DNA of 64,000 nt from Bacillus sp. AFS029637 (GCF_002584985.1 NZ_NUPZ01000022.1:114252-178251); one strand, 5' to 3'. Counted from the first letter of the stretch, positions 34,472 through 42,923 are shown. Numbers and translations: made by a program. Notes: a model not told the origin generated them from the sequence alone.

Positions 34472-35341
34472 TTACGGTTTTGAAATACTTCTCGTTAAAG
34501 CATAAGATTGTTGTTTGAAGTAGTTGGTCGTCCAAAGTGTTTGAAGGAAAGAAAGTATGCTATATGGGATATAGAGTAGTAATAAGCCAATTGTAACAAT
34601 GATGGGTGCATTTCCGCCAAATTGAACGATAAATTGCAATAGTCCGCTTGCGTGAAAAACACATTCCATAAAAATGAATGAAAGAATAATGGAACCTAAA
34701 ATAGATTTATGATTCGAAGTAAGCGCCAAAAACAATGTATCTACAAGAAAAGAAGAGGTTTTTATGTCATATTCATTTGTGTTATTTAAGAAAGGAATCC
34801 ATTTTTTTATTGCTTGCATAACGATAATCATAGAAGTACTACATACGATGATAAAAGATGAGTAGTAAGGAAGGCTTATAAATTGTGCGACGTATAAAAG
34901 TAGTAATAAGACTGAACACTGTAATACTACAGTGCAAAAAGAGTAAGGTATCCAGTTCAATATAGTAGTAAACTTTTTAAACGCGTTAGGTACTTTAAAA
35001 AATAATTGGCCAATACCTAAACTTATGAAAAATCCGATTGCAAGAGTGAAGGTAAAACGAACAATTGATAAAAAATATAGTTCCCATATGTAAGGGAATA
35101 ACGGTGTTGAATGATTCGAAGTATGTATCATTTGATTTGCTGAGAAAAAGATAGATTCATGCATCCAATCAATCTTTGGAATTGATATAGAAGAAAGGTG
35201 AGCGAAGTTTTGAAAAATGCTAATAAAGCCATTTTGATAAGAGTAATTGTGTGTAATAAAAAGAGCTGGAATAGGACTTATGACAAAAATAACAATAACA
35301 CCAAATAAAAATTTGCATATATGTGAGCGTAATAATGACAT
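34472..35341 (-). CDS. orphan DppB/OppB-like ABC permease, divergent
   Basis: A 289-residue integral membrane protein with about six hydrophobic segments, including FTLAIGFFISLGIGQLFF, WIPYSFCTVVLQCSVLLLLLY and a C-terminal FIVQFGGNAPIIVTIGLLLLY. The overall order resembles peptide ABC permeases. The EAA loop that contacts the ATPase is not clear, and no partner permease, ATPase or binding protein adjoins. It may be a diverged or stand-alone relative. A CodY-like box lies 19-33 bases before its start. Confidence 0.65.
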   Translation of the reverse strand: MSLLRSHICKFLFGVIVIFVISPIPALFITHNYSYQNGFISIFQNFAHLSSISIPKIDWMHESIFFSANQMIHTSNHSTPLFPYIWELYFLSIVRFTFTLAIGFFISLGIGQLFFKVPNAFKKFTTILNWIPYSFCTVVLQCSVLLLLLYVAQFISLPYYSSFIIVCSTSMIIVMQAIKKWIPFLNNTNEYDIKTSSFLVDTLFLALTSNHKSILGSIILSFIFMECVFHASGLLQFIVQFGGNAPIIVTIGLLLLYIPYSILSFLQTLWTTNYFKQQSYALTRSISKP

Positions 35342-35359
35342 ATAACCACCTACTCTTAG

Positions 35360-35374
35360 AAAATTCAGAAAATT
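35360..35374. promoter_or_regulatory. CodY-like box at the permease start
   Basis: On the minus strand AATTTTCTGAATTTT matches the CodY consensus AATTTTCWGAAAATT at 13 of 15 positions, 19 bases before the permease ATG. Confidence 0.5.
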
Positions 35375-35504
35375 CTTATTCTTATTTTAGCGTTTTTTGA
35401 ATGAAGTTACAATATATTTTTCATTGAGTTGTTCAGAGAGAAGGTTGATAGTGAAAAATATGCAAGTGAAGGATTCATGAATAAATTATGACAAGAAAAA
35501 GAAT

Positions 35505-35519
35505 AATTTTCAGAAAAAT
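35505..35519. promoter_or_regulatory. CodY-like box upstream of the CBS-domain gene
   Basis: AATTTTCAGAAAAAT matches the CodY consensus at 14 of 15 positions, 79 bases before ATG 35598. Confidence 0.55.
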
Positions 35520-35535
35520 AAAATAAATTATTTAT

Positions 35536-35550
35536 TTTTTTCTGAAAATA
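35536..35550. promoter_or_regulatory. second CodY-like box upstream of the CBS-domain gene
   Basis: TTTTTTCTGAAAATA matches the CodY consensus at 12 of 15 positions and overlaps a TATAAT -10 (35549-35554). It is 16 bases downstream of the first box. Confidence 0.4.
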
Positions 35551-35597
35551 TAATATAGTTATGGCACAGAAAGTATTTTAACATAAGGAGGCTATTT

Positions 35598-36245
35598 ATG
35601 AGGATTAAAGGGAATTATGTGCTGAAAAGGGAAGTTTTATTTTGCTCAAGTTCAATTACAATAGGGGAAGCGCTAGAGCATTTAAATAAAACTGGCTATC
35701 GTTGTGTACCAGTTTTAGATGAAAAAAAAGGAAAATTTTTAGGGAATATATATAAAGTAGATATTTTAGAATATAAAGGATCACTAGAAGAAAGTGTATT
35801 ACAATTATTGAACGATAAAGATGGATATGTGAGAGAAGATTCTTCTTTCTTTAAAGTCTTTTTTACAATTAAAAAACTACCTTATTTATCAGTCATTGAC
35901 GAAAAAGGAGTGTTCCTAGGAATTTTAACCCATAAGAAAGTTTTTGAGTTATTAGAGGATGCATGGGGCGTTCATTCTAGTAAATACTCTGTTATGATTG
36001 GAACGCAAGATTATAATGGAGCGATCCAAAAGTTATCGACAGTGTTAAAAAAATATACTGGCATCCAAAGTTTAATGACTTTTGATAATGATGCATTATT
36101 AGTTCGTAGAATTATGTTTACATTAGGAGAAGAGTTTAACGATGGTGAATTAGAACCGTTATTGAAAGATTTAGAAGATCACGGATTTAGGGTTGTGTAT
36201 GTAGAAGAGATGAATAATCCACGTGAAGTTGAAACGATAGAGTAA
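35598..36245 (+). CDS. CBS-pair plus ACT-like protein (CbpA-like)
   Basis: A 215-residue cytosolic protein: a CBS pair (about residues 1-130; ITIGEALEHLNKTGYRCVPVLDEKKGKFLGNIYKVDIL and LSVIDEKGVFLGILTHKKVFELLE) and a C-terminal ACT-like region (about 138-205). This order matches CbpA-type proteins, some of which bind cyclic di-AMP in Listeria and relatives. Ligand binding here is inference. AAGGAGG precedes ATG 35598. CodY-like boxes in the promoter suggest control by GTP/branched-chain amino acids. Confidence 0.8.
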   Translation: MRIKGNYVLKREVLFCSSSITIGEALEHLNKTGYRCVPVLDEKKGKFLGNIYKVDILEYKGSLEESVLQLLNDKDGYVREDSSFFKVFFTIKKLPYLSVIDEKGVFLGILTHKKVFELLEDAWGVHSSKYSVMIGTQDYNGAIQKLSTVLKKYTGIQSLMTFDNDALLVRRIMFTLGEEFNDGELEPLLKDLEDHGFRVVYVEEMNNPREVETIE

Positions 36246-36250
36246 CTTAC

Positions 36251-36282
36251 AAAAGCCATCTAATTATGTTGGATGGCTTTTG
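36251..36282 (+). terminator. intrinsic terminator of the CBS-domain gene
   Basis: AAAAGCCATC and GATGGCTTTT form a 10-bp stem with a 10- to 11-base loop. Confidence 0.78.
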
Positions 36283-36678
36283 CTATGATTTCTATATAGA
36301 GTTATTTTAAAATAATAAATTTAAAATAGTGTAGTGACTGAATCAAATTTGTGTGAAAGAGTGAAAAAGTAGACAATTTTGATTTTCAAAAAAATCAATT
36401 TGAAAATATGTTTTTATTTTTCAACTAAATATGTTACTATATTTGTGATAAAAACAAAGAGGTCTGACAACTAAACTCCACGCAATAATACTCTAATGAC
36501 TTAAATATTCAAAAAAATCAAAAATCAACAATTGTATTAATAATTAGAGTAATAATAAGGGGAATGGAGAAATTATGGAGAAAGACACTGCTTTGTAAGG
36601 GGCATCTATTATCATCTTGAGCAGAGAGGAGGATGCATAGCATATTGTAAAAATAGAGATAAACAATGAAAAAGTGCT
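36283..36678 (+). promoter_or_regulatory. brnQ leader with inverted repeats and mini-ORFs
   Basis: This 396-base non-coding stretch holds an inverted repeat TACTCTAAT/ATTAGAGTA (36489-36497 and 36543-36551), a 7-codon ORF with a good RBS (36575-36598, MEKDTAL), a second tiny ORF MHSIL (36633-36650) directly after GAGAGGAGG, and GCATAGCA (36635-36642), whose complement TGCTATGC (36675-36682) contains the brnQ ATG. No T-box sequence was found. Regulation by leader structure is plausible but unproven. Confidence 0.4.
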
Positions 36679-38031
36679 ATGCAAATGAAAAGTATGAAGG
36701 GACGTTTAAGGCCAGGTGATACGGTAGCAATTGGTTTAATGTTGTTTGCATTATTTTTAGGAGCAGGAAATTTAATTTTCCCGCCAGTTTTAGGGCAACA
36801 AGCAGGAGAGAATGTTTGGATTGCTACAATAGGATTCCTTGTAACGGGAGTCGGATTACCCCTATTAGCTGTAACAGCTGTCGCGTTTGTAGAGGGGGAC
36901 TTGAAAGCGCTATCTTCTAGAGTTCACCCTATATTCGCGTTTATTTTCCCATTGGTTAGTTATTTAGCAATTGGACCATTCTTCGCGATTCCGCGAACTG
37001 GAGCCGTTTCGTTTGAAATGGGTATGAAGCCGTTTTTATCAGAGGCAATGGTTTCAGAGTGGTACATGCTGTTTCTTTACACTGTAGTTTTCTTTGGAAT
37101 TACGTGGTATTTATCATTAAATCCATCTAAATTAGTGGATTGGTTTGGAAAGTTTCTTACACCATTATTAGTATTCATTGTTGCTGTTATTGTTGGAAAG
37201 GCGATAATTGATCCGATTGGAGAACCAGCTGCGCCGCTAGCTGCATACAATGAAAATGCCTTCTTTGGTGGATTTATTCAAGGGTATTTAACGATGGATG
37301 CAATTAGTGCTCTCGTATTTGGAATTGTCGTTGTGCAAGTTATCCGTTCGAAAGGGATAAAAGAGAGTAGTCAAATTGCGAAAATAACTGTCGTATCAGG
37401 TATTATTGCTGTACTCGGTTTAACGTTAATCTATTTATCACTAGCTTATCTTGGTTCAACAAGTACATCACTTGGTGTCTCAGAAAACGGTGGGCTTATT
37501 TTAACGAATGTTGTAAATGAGTTATATGGAACGAGCGGTAAGATTTTATTAGCACTTGTAATTACACTTGCATGTTTAACAACTTCTGTTGGATTAACAT
37601 CTGCGTGTGCAGGGTTCTTTTCAAACTTATTCCCGAAATTTTCACATAAAACGATTGTAACGTTAGTATGTGGATTTAGTTTAATTGTATCGAATCTAGG
37701 ATTAACACAATTAATCACAGTAACTTTACCAGTGTTAATGATCATTTATCCAGTTGCAATTGTATTAATCGTTCTTTCGTATTTCCATAAGTGGATAGGA
37801 AAGCGTAATACAATTTATATTGGGGCAATACTAGGTGCCTTGTCCGTTAGCATATTTAATGGTTTAGAAAGTGCAAATATCAAAATGGATGCAATTTCAA
37901 ATGTATTACAAATGTTACCTTTATATAAAGAAGGCATAGGGTGGTTAATCCCAGCGTGTATTGGCGGGGTGCTCGGTTTCTTCTTCTATAAATCGAATGA
38001 ATCAAGTGAAATGCAAAAGAAAGGTGCTTAG
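36679..38031 (+). CDS. brnQ: branched-chain amino acid:cation symporter BrnQ
   Basis: A 450-residue LIVCS-family transporter with 12 predicted membrane helices. The N-terminal signature GDTVAIGLMLFALFLGAGNLIFPPVLGQQAGENVW is diagnostic. It imports Leu, Ile and Val with Na+ or H+. The start may be ATG 36679, 36685 or 36694; none has a strong RBS, and the first lies inside an inverted repeat. Single gene with a terminator overlapping the stop. Confidence 0.93.
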   Translation: MQMKSMKGRLRPGDTVAIGLMLFALFLGAGNLIFPPVLGQQAGENVWIATIGFLVTGVGLPLLAVTAVAFVEGDLKALSSRVHPIFAFIFPLVSYLAIGPFFAIPRTGAVSFEMGMKPFLSEAMVSEWYMLFLYTVVFFGITWYLSLNPSKLVDWFGKFLTPLLVFIVAVIVGKAIIDPIGEPAAPLAAYNENAFFGGFIQGYLTMDAISALVFGIVVVQVIRSKGIKESSQIAKITVVSGIIAVLGLTLIYLSLAYLGSTSTSLGVSENGGLILTNVVNELYGTSGKILLALVITLACLTTSVGLTSACAGFFSNLFPKFSHKTIVTLVCGFSLIVSNLGLTQLITVTLPVLMIIYPVAIVLIVLSYFHKWIGKRNTIYIGAILGALSVSIFNGLESANIKMDAISNVLQMLPLYKEGIGWLIPACIGGVLGFFFYKSNESSEMQKKGA

Positions 38032-38047
38032 GCGCCTTTCTTTTTTT
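38018..38047 (+). terminator. intrinsic terminator of brnQ
   Basis: GAAAGGTGC/GGCGCCTTTC stem (with a G-U pair) followed by TTTTTTT; overlaps the stop. Confidence 0.82.
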
Positions 38048-38097
38048 GAAGGGGATTTTTGTATTTTGTCTAAGTAATAATTGGGAGGGATGTTACA

Positions 38098-38427
38098 ATG
38101 GCTAATTTTGAAGATTTTTTAAATTTAGATTTACGAATTGGAACTGTGATACATGCAGAGGAATTTAACGAAGCAAGAGTCCCAGCAATTAAACTAGAGA
38201 TTGACTTTGGAGGACTTGGAATAAAGCAGTCAAGTGCTCAAATTACGAAGAGATACAATCCGGAAGATTTAGTTGGTCAACAAATCGTTGCAATTGTAAA
38301 TTTTCCGCCGAAGCGTGTAGCGGGATTTAAATCAGAAGTGCTTGTATTGGGCGGAGTTCCTGAAGCAGGTGATGTTGTATTACTTCAGCCTAGTATGGAA
38401 TTACCAAATGGAACAAAAATTAGTTAG
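38098..38427 (+). CDS. csaA: CsaA, tRNA-binding-domain chaperone-like protein
   Basis: The 109-residue protein is a single EMAP/OB-type tRNA-binding domain: FLNLDLRIGTVIHAEEFNEARVPAIKLEIDFG, then GLGIKQSSAQIT and VNFPPKRVAGFKSEVLVLG, as in CsaA. CsaA is a homodimer proposed to bind tRNA and preproteins for export. GGGAGGG precedes the ATG. The DUF1572 gene follows 17 bases later, so cotranscription is likely. Confidence 0.93.
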   Translation: MANFEDFLNLDLRIGTVIHAEEFNEARVPAIKLEIDFGGLGIKQSSAQITKRYNPEDLVGQQIVAIVNFPPKRVAGFKSEVLVLGGVPEAGDVVLLQPSMELPNGTKIS

Positions 38428-38444
38428 TGTAAAGGCGGGAAAAT

Positions 38445-38972
38445 ATGGATATCGGACAAGAATATTTACAATGTGCCATTTCGAATTTTAAAGCAACAAA
38501 GAAGCAAGGGGAACGGGTACTTTCTCAATTAACCTATGAACAAATTCATTGGTCTTCACATGTAGAATCAAATAGCATTGCGATTATTATTAAACATTTA
38601 CATGGTAATATGCGTTCGAGATGGACGGATTTTTTAATATCTGATGGTGAAAAAACAGATCGTAATCGAGATGCTGAATTTGAGGGCGGCTATCATTCAA
38701 AAGAAGAAGCCCTTGCAGCGTGGCAAGAAGGATGGGAATATGTTTTTAAAACGATGAATGTTATAACGCCGGAACACCTATTAAAGACGGTATATATTCG
38801 TGGTGAAGCACATACTGTCATGCAAGCAATTGAAAGGCAAGTTTCTCATTATGCTTTACATATTGGACAAATGATTTACATCGGTAAAATGTTAAAAGAA
38901 AATGAGTGGGAGTGTTTAAGTATTCCTAAAGGCGAGTCTACAAGTTATGTAGAGAAAAAACGTTCAACATAA
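38445..38972 (+). CDS. DUF1572 / DinB-superfamily protein
   Basis: A 175-residue four-helix DinB-like protein. Candidate metal histidines are in IIIKHLHGNM (about residues 50-52), and RQVSHYALHIGQMIYIGK (about 132-136), the usual DinB triad. DUF1572 members have no assigned reaction; some DinB relatives are bacillithiol-dependent transferases. Its last 28 bases overlap the end of the minus-strand gene at 38945. Confidence 0.85.
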   Translation: MDIGQEYLQCAISNFKATKKQGERVLSQLTYEQIHWSSHVESNSIAIIIKHLHGNMRSRWTDFLISDGEKTDRNRDAEFEGGYHSKEEALAAWQEGWEYVFKTMNVITPEHLLKTVYIRGEAHTVMQAIERQVSHYALHIGQMIYIGKMLKENEWECLSIPKGESTSYVEKKRST

Positions 38973-39265
38973 TAATATGAAAGAAACCGATATGAGATAG
39001 GGAGTAAAACAATAAGCCAAATGATAGATGGCGTTGTAATCATAAGAATGCTCCCAACAATAAGTCCGTATATGATAAGAAAGAAATTAAAAAGTGTATT
39101 TATAGGGATAAAATATGAAGCATACAGTTGTTGCTGTTTAAAACAACTGTTGTGAAATAAATAAAATTGGAAGTACCGTGTAGTAGTAATAATATCTTTC
39201 TTTCGCACAATTCTTTTTTTGCATGTATGACAGATAAACGGTGGTCGCATTTCATTACGCTCCAT
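38945..39265 (-). CDS. small Cys-pair membrane protein, unknown
   Basis: A 106-residue protein with an N-terminal CHTCKKRI (CxxC zinc-knuckle half) paired with a later HNSC, then two hydrophobic segments (about residues 57-76 and 79-95). It starts 11 bases inside the end of the upstream gene (39255-39551), so the two are translationally coupled. No family recognised. It ends inside the opposite-strand DUF1572 gene. Confidence 0.65.
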   Translation of the reverse strand: MERNEMRPPFICHTCKKRIVRKKDIITTTRYFQFYLFHNSCFKQQQLYASYFIPINTLFNFFLIIYGLIVGSILMITTPSIIWLIVLLPISYRFLSYYYVERFFST

Positions 39266-39551
39266 TTTTAATATTTGTAATAATGTAAGACAAGAGTAGG
39301 TATAAAGTGTATATACCTATATACGCTCCTGATATAAGAAAAAATGGATTTAGTAAAATTGCATGAATACTTGTCATGAAAACAAGGTTTTGTATTAGAA
39401 CGTCATATATATTAATAGAAAGAATTGTACCGAGTACATACAGTGCCAAGTACGCACAAATATGTAGTGCAATACGGATTGTAGGGTGTTTAGCAAGTAA
39501 ATAAAAAATATACGATAGAACGATTGGTAATATTCCGATTAAGAGCTTCAA
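39255..39551 (-). CDS. 98-residue polytopic membrane protein, unknown
   Basis: Three to four hydrophobic segments fill almost the whole sequence (about residues 2-19, 26-46, 51-70 and 73-90). TTG at 39551 follows GAGGTGAA. It overlaps the next gene by 11 bases, indicating a two-gene operon. No family recognised. Confidence 0.65.
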   Translation of the reverse strand: MKLLIGILPIVLSYIFYLLAKHPTIRIALHICAYLALYVLGTILSINIYDVLIQNLVFMTSIHAILLNPFFLISGAYIGIYTLYLLLSYIITNIKNGA

Positions 39552-39640
39552 TTCATTTCACCTCATTAACAATATAGCCGAAATTTATACGGTCTATTCT
39601 CTAGAGCTTGTACATAACTTGAAATAGAGAGGGTGATAGT

Positions 39641-40795
39641 ATGAATCGAGGCTTTTTTTATGTGAAATTCACAAGTGTACGTAAACTAGTTTTATTTATT
39701 ATTGCGACAGTACTAGCGACTTTTTTTCTTATTAGTATGATGGTAACCTCTATGAAAGAGACAAAGTCAACGTATTTATATAATTGGTTAAATGAGTTAT
39801 CGATGAATGGTTACATGTATGTTCTTGGGAAAGAGAATCATTATTTTACACAGGAGTATCGAAATTTGAATCAAGATTTTTCAATTTCTTCGTTTCTTTT
39901 TTCTATGGCTACGAATATTCGTTTTAACGATGTACGCAGTTTTGTTGGGAAAGAGCTACCAGGGTTTGGTAAGTATGATACAGAAATTGTTATTGCCGGT
40001 GAAGGGACAAATTATTCTAACTTACCGATAGAGTCGAGCGTTCCCCTTGAAGAAGTAGTAAAAGAACGGACTGGGGAAGGTGGACAAGCTCCAAAGCCTG
40101 ATGCGAACAAAGAGAAAAAACAACCGTCTCAAACGACAGGGAAACGACAAGTTGCATTTATATATCATTCGCATAGCTGGGAATCTTATTTGCCGTTATT
40201 AAATTTAGCAAATGATCCAAATCCAAATAAAGCGACAAGTTCCGTAACCAATATTTCAATAGTTGGCGATCGATTTCGTGAACAGTTAGAAAGCGAAGGG
40301 ATCGGATCTATAAACGACAAGACTGATGTCGGTCAAAAGTTGATTAGTAAAGGGTTAAATAGTAATAGTTCTTACAAATTGTCACGGGAAATTGTGCAAG
40401 AAGCAATGACCGGCAATAAAGAATTGCAATACTTCTTCGATTTACACCGTGATAGTGCTCGGAAAAATGTAACAACAAAAACAATTGGAGATAAATCATA
40501 CGCTAAACTCGCATTCGTGATTGGAAAAGGTAATAAAAATTATGAAAAGAACTTGCAATTAGCAACAGCTCTTCATGAAGAAATTAATAAGAAATATCCA
40601 GGAGTGAGTCGTGGTGTTATTCAAAAAGGATTCCAAACAGGAAATGGTGTCTATAATCAAGATTTATCAGGGCAAGCGATATTAATAGAAGTTGGCGGAG
40701 TAGACAATACAGAGGAAGAATTAAATCGATCAATTGATGCACTTGCTAAAGCATTTGGAGAGTATTTTTGGCAGGCGGAAAAAGTGAATGGATAA
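39641..40795 (+). CDS. SpoIIP-family peptidoglycan hydrolase, copy 1
   Basis: A 384-residue SpoIIP protein: N-terminal membrane helix (about residues 16-38), a linker rich in Pro/Lys/Gln (about 145-170) and the catalytic domain with zinc-site candidates in YHSHSWESY, FDLHRDSAR and ILIEVGGVDN. SpoIIP is an amidase and endopeptidase which, with SpoIID/SpoIIM, thins septal peptidoglycan at engulfment. It is not next to gpr, the usual spoIIP neighbour, so it may be a paralog. A second copy lies 8 kb downstream; both end in the tail EKVNG. Confidence 0.9.
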   Translation: MNRGFFYVKFTSVRKLVLFIIATVLATFFLISMMVTSMKETKSTYLYNWLNELSMNGYMYVLGKENHYFTQEYRNLNQDFSISSFLFSMATNIRFNDVRSFVGKELPGFGKYDTEIVIAGEGTNYSNLPIESSVPLEEVVKERTGEGGQAPKPDANKEKKQPSQTTGKRQVAFIYHSHSWESYLPLLNLANDPNPNKATSSVTNISIVGDRFREQLESEGIGSINDKTDVGQKLISKGLNSNSSYKLSREIVQEAMTGNKELQYFFDLHRDSARKNVTTKTIGDKSYAKLAFVIGKGNKNYEKNLQLATALHEEINKKYPGVSRGVIQKGFQTGNGVYNQDLSGQAILIEVGGVDNTEEELNRSIDALAKAFGEYFWQAEKVNG

Positions 40796-40824
40796 AGTAA
40801 AACTTAAATTAGTGGGAAAGTCTG

Positions 40825-40856
40825 AAAAACGTGAGTGTAATACTTGCGTTTTTTTG
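40825..40856 (+). terminator. intrinsic terminator of SpoIIP copy 1
   Basis: AAAAACG..AGT/ACT..CGTTTTT imperfect stem followed by TT. It lies inside the longest open frame of the next gene, arguing for a later start there. Confidence 0.75.
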
Positions 40857-41017
40857 TATGGATGAGACGTCACAGAATAGACATAATTTGTCGTCGTTAT
40901 AGTAATATCGAAATTTGTCAAATTATACTGGGAGATTTGCAGAGGGATTTTCAGGAAAGTAGAGAAAATCTTTTTACAAGGAAAACTTTTTATTATGAGA
41001 TTGGTAGGGTGATTGAA

Positions 41018-41515
41018 GTGATTAGGGAAATCAAGGTAGAAGATGCAGCATCATTTTTGCAATTGAGTAAGCAATTAGATGAAGAAACGAAATTTATGCT
41101 ATACGAACCAGGAGAAAGAACAGCTACAACTGAGCAACAAGAACAAATGATACATCGATTTGTAGAAAATGAATATGCAACAATATTTGTAGCCATTGAA
41201 GACGAGAGAATAGTAGGGTTTATTTTAGTGGATGGAAATAATATTCAAAGAAAGAGACATGTTGCAGCCATTGTAATTGGTATATTGCAAGAGTATAGCG
41301 GGCGAGGTATTGGGACTAGATTGTTTAAAGAGGTCGAGAAGTGGGCAAGATTACATGATGTATGGCGTTTAGAATTAACGGTAATGGCCCACAATACAAG
41401 AGCTCAGGCACTATATAAAAAAGCTGGATTTGAGAAAGAAGGTGTCAAAAGAGCTGCTCTTATTATCGATGGAAAGGACATCGATGAGTATGAAATGGCC
41501 AAATTATTAAAATAA
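41018..41515 (+). CDS. GNAT acetyltransferase
   Basis: A 165-residue GNAT. The acetyl-CoA loop is LQEYSGRGIGTRLFKEVEKWA (Q/RxxGxG/A), followed by LELTVMAHNTRAQALYKKAGFEKEG, a RimI-like C-terminal half. GTG 41018 is preferred: AGGGTGA lies 5 bases upstream, the length becomes normal, and the longer frame crosses the spoIIP terminator. Closely followed by the VanY-like gene (11 bases), so likely cotranscribed. Substrate unknown. Confidence 0.82.
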   Translation: MIREIKVEDAASFLQLSKQLDEETKFMLYEPGERTATTEQQEQMIHRFVENEYATIFVAIEDERIVGFILVDGNNIQRKRHVAAIVIGILQEYSGRGIGTRLFKEVEKWARLHDVWRLELTVMAHNTRAQALYKKAGFEKEGVKRAALIIDGKDIDEYEMAKLLK

Positions 41516-41526
41516 GAGGTCGTTAT

Positions 41527-42267
41527 ATGAAAAAAAGATGGGTACTACTTGGTATCGTAGCGGCGATACTCATTGTTGGAGTAGCAGGAATCAATTATAA
41601 AATGTATAAGGATAAGCAGGCGCGTGAGGTAAATGTAAATAACATATTTCCGAAAGCGAAAGAAACGATTGCGAATATGGATGGTGATATTGCGGTAATT
41701 AGTAATCCGAATTCAATGCTTGTGCTTGTAAATAAAAGTAGGCGTTTACCAGATGGGTATAGACCGCCAGATTTAGTTATTCCGAAAGTACGCTACTCAA
41801 GTGAAGGTGATCAAGAAAAGAAAAAAATGAGGGAAGAGGCAGCCAGTGCGCTTGAGGAAATGTTTCAGCAAGCGGATAAGGAGCATATTTTCCTTTTTGC
41901 AGTCTCTGGATTTAGATCTTTTGATCGACAAAAAGCGTTAAATACGATGTATAAAAAACAAGATGGGGAAGCAAAAACAGCAATGTCGAGTGCAGTTCCT
42001 GGAACGAGTGAACATCAAACAGGACTAGCTATGGATATTACATCTCAATCGGCTAAGTTTCAGTTAGAGACAATTTTTGGTGAAACGAAAGAAGGGCAGT
42101 GGCTTTCCGAAAATGCCCATAAATTTGGTTTTGTCATTCGATATACAAAAGAGAAAGAATCGCTTACTGGCTATCGATATGAACCATGGCATGTAAGGTA
42201 TGTGGGGAACCCACAAGCTACATATTTATATGAAAATCAACTGACACTTGAAGAAGTAACGCAGTGA
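41527..42267 (+). CDS. D-alanyl-D-alanine carboxypeptidase, VanY/M15B family
   Basis: The 246-residue protein has an N-terminal membrane anchor (about residues 4-22) and an M15B peptidase domain: SGFRSFDRQ, the zinc motif SEHQTGLAMDI (HxxxxxxD) and EPWHVRYVG (catalytic Glu and third ligand His). It trims the terminal D-Ala from cell-wall stem peptides outside the membrane. No van resistance genes adjoin, so this is ordinary wall metabolism. It sits in a likely GNAT-VanY-NUDIX transcript. Confidence 0.92.
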   Translation: MKKRWVLLGIVAAILIVGVAGINYKMYKDKQAREVNVNNIFPKAKETIANMDGDIAVISNPNSMLVLVNKSRRLPDGYRPPDLVIPKVRYSSEGDQEKKKMREEAASALEEMFQQADKEHIFLFAVSGFRSFDRQKALNTMYKKQDGEAKTAMSSAVPGTSEHQTGLAMDITSQSAKFQLETIFGETKEGQWLSENAHKFGFVIRYTKEKESLTGYRYEPWHVRYVGNPQATYLYENQLTLEEVTQ

Positions 42268-42290
42268 ACAATTGAGGGGAGAGAAGGATT

Positions 42291-42737
42291 ATGACGGTGT
42301 TATATAAGAAAAAAGTACACGCATATGTGACAAGAGAAAAAGAAGGAGTTATGCAACTGCTTATTTTTAAACATCGTGATATACCTGAAGCTGGTATACA
42401 AGTACCAGGGGGAACAGTTGATGAAGGAGAAACGTTAGAAGCAGCACTTTTACGTGAAGTACAAGAAGAATCTGGATTACGTCATTTATGCATAGAAAGG
42501 TTTCTAGCTGATTACATCATACATGTGAAAGAAAAAAAGGAATATCAAAAACGCCATTTCTTCCACGTAACATTACTAACAGATGTAAAAGATGGTTGGG
42601 AACATATTGTAAGTGCCGGTGAGGAAGATGAAGGTTTAGTATTTTGCTACGAATGGATTGATATTGCCAAATGCCCTGAATTAGCTGGGAAACAAGGTGA
42701 GTTTGTACATTTGTTAGATGAAGTATACGCACAGTAA
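42291..42737 (+). CDS. NUDIX hydrolase
   Basis: A 148-residue single-domain NUDIX protein with a canonical box GGTVDEGETLEAALLREVQEESGL (about residues 40-63, REVQEESG). It hydrolyses a nucleoside diphosphate derivative with Mg2+; the substrate is not inferable. GGGGAGAGAAGGA precedes the ATG. Last gene of the unit; a strong terminator follows. Confidence 0.9.
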   Translation: MTVLYKKKVHAYVTREKEGVMQLLIFKHRDIPEAGIQVPGGTVDEGETLEAALLREVQEESGLRHLCIERFLADYIIHVKEKKEYQKRHFFHVTLLTDVKDGWEHIVSAGEEDEGLVFCYEWIDIAKCPELAGKQGEFVHLLDEVYAQ

Positions 42738-42738
42738 T

Positions 42739-42787
42739 AAAATAGTCTGAAACGTAGATTTATTCGTTTCGGACTATTTTTATTTTT
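42739..42787 (+). terminator. intrinsic terminator of the NUDIX gene
   Basis: AAAATAGTC.GAAACG and CGTTTC.GACTATTTT, then TATTTTT. Confidence 0.87.
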
Positions 42788-42802
42788 CAGGAAATAAAAG
42801 GT

Positions 42803-42898
42803 TTGTACATTAGTGAGTTGAATTCTATTAAAGGGATTGAAGTTGTATATGCGAGGAGCGGAGAAAATGAAAAAGTAATGGGGACATGTTATCAATAA
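42803..42898 (+). other. possible 31-codon ORF or gene remnant
   Basis: TTG 42803 opens a frame of 31 codons ending ENEKVMGTCYQ. It has a protein-like composition but only a weak RBS and no recognised family. It could be a relic preceding the amidase gene. Listed for completeness. Confidence 0.18.
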
Positions 42899-42923
42899 AA
42901 GGTTTTATAAAAGGAGAATGAAA

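Noticed and set aside
36283-36678. T-box riboswitch before brnQ
   Set aside because: The conserved T-box bulge sequence (TGGnACCGCG-like) and a terminator/antiterminator pair are absent.
41527-42267. Vancomycin-resistance vanY
   Set aside because: The protein is M15B, but vanH/A/X, vanR/S are absent; a housekeeping carboxypeptidase is the simpler reading.
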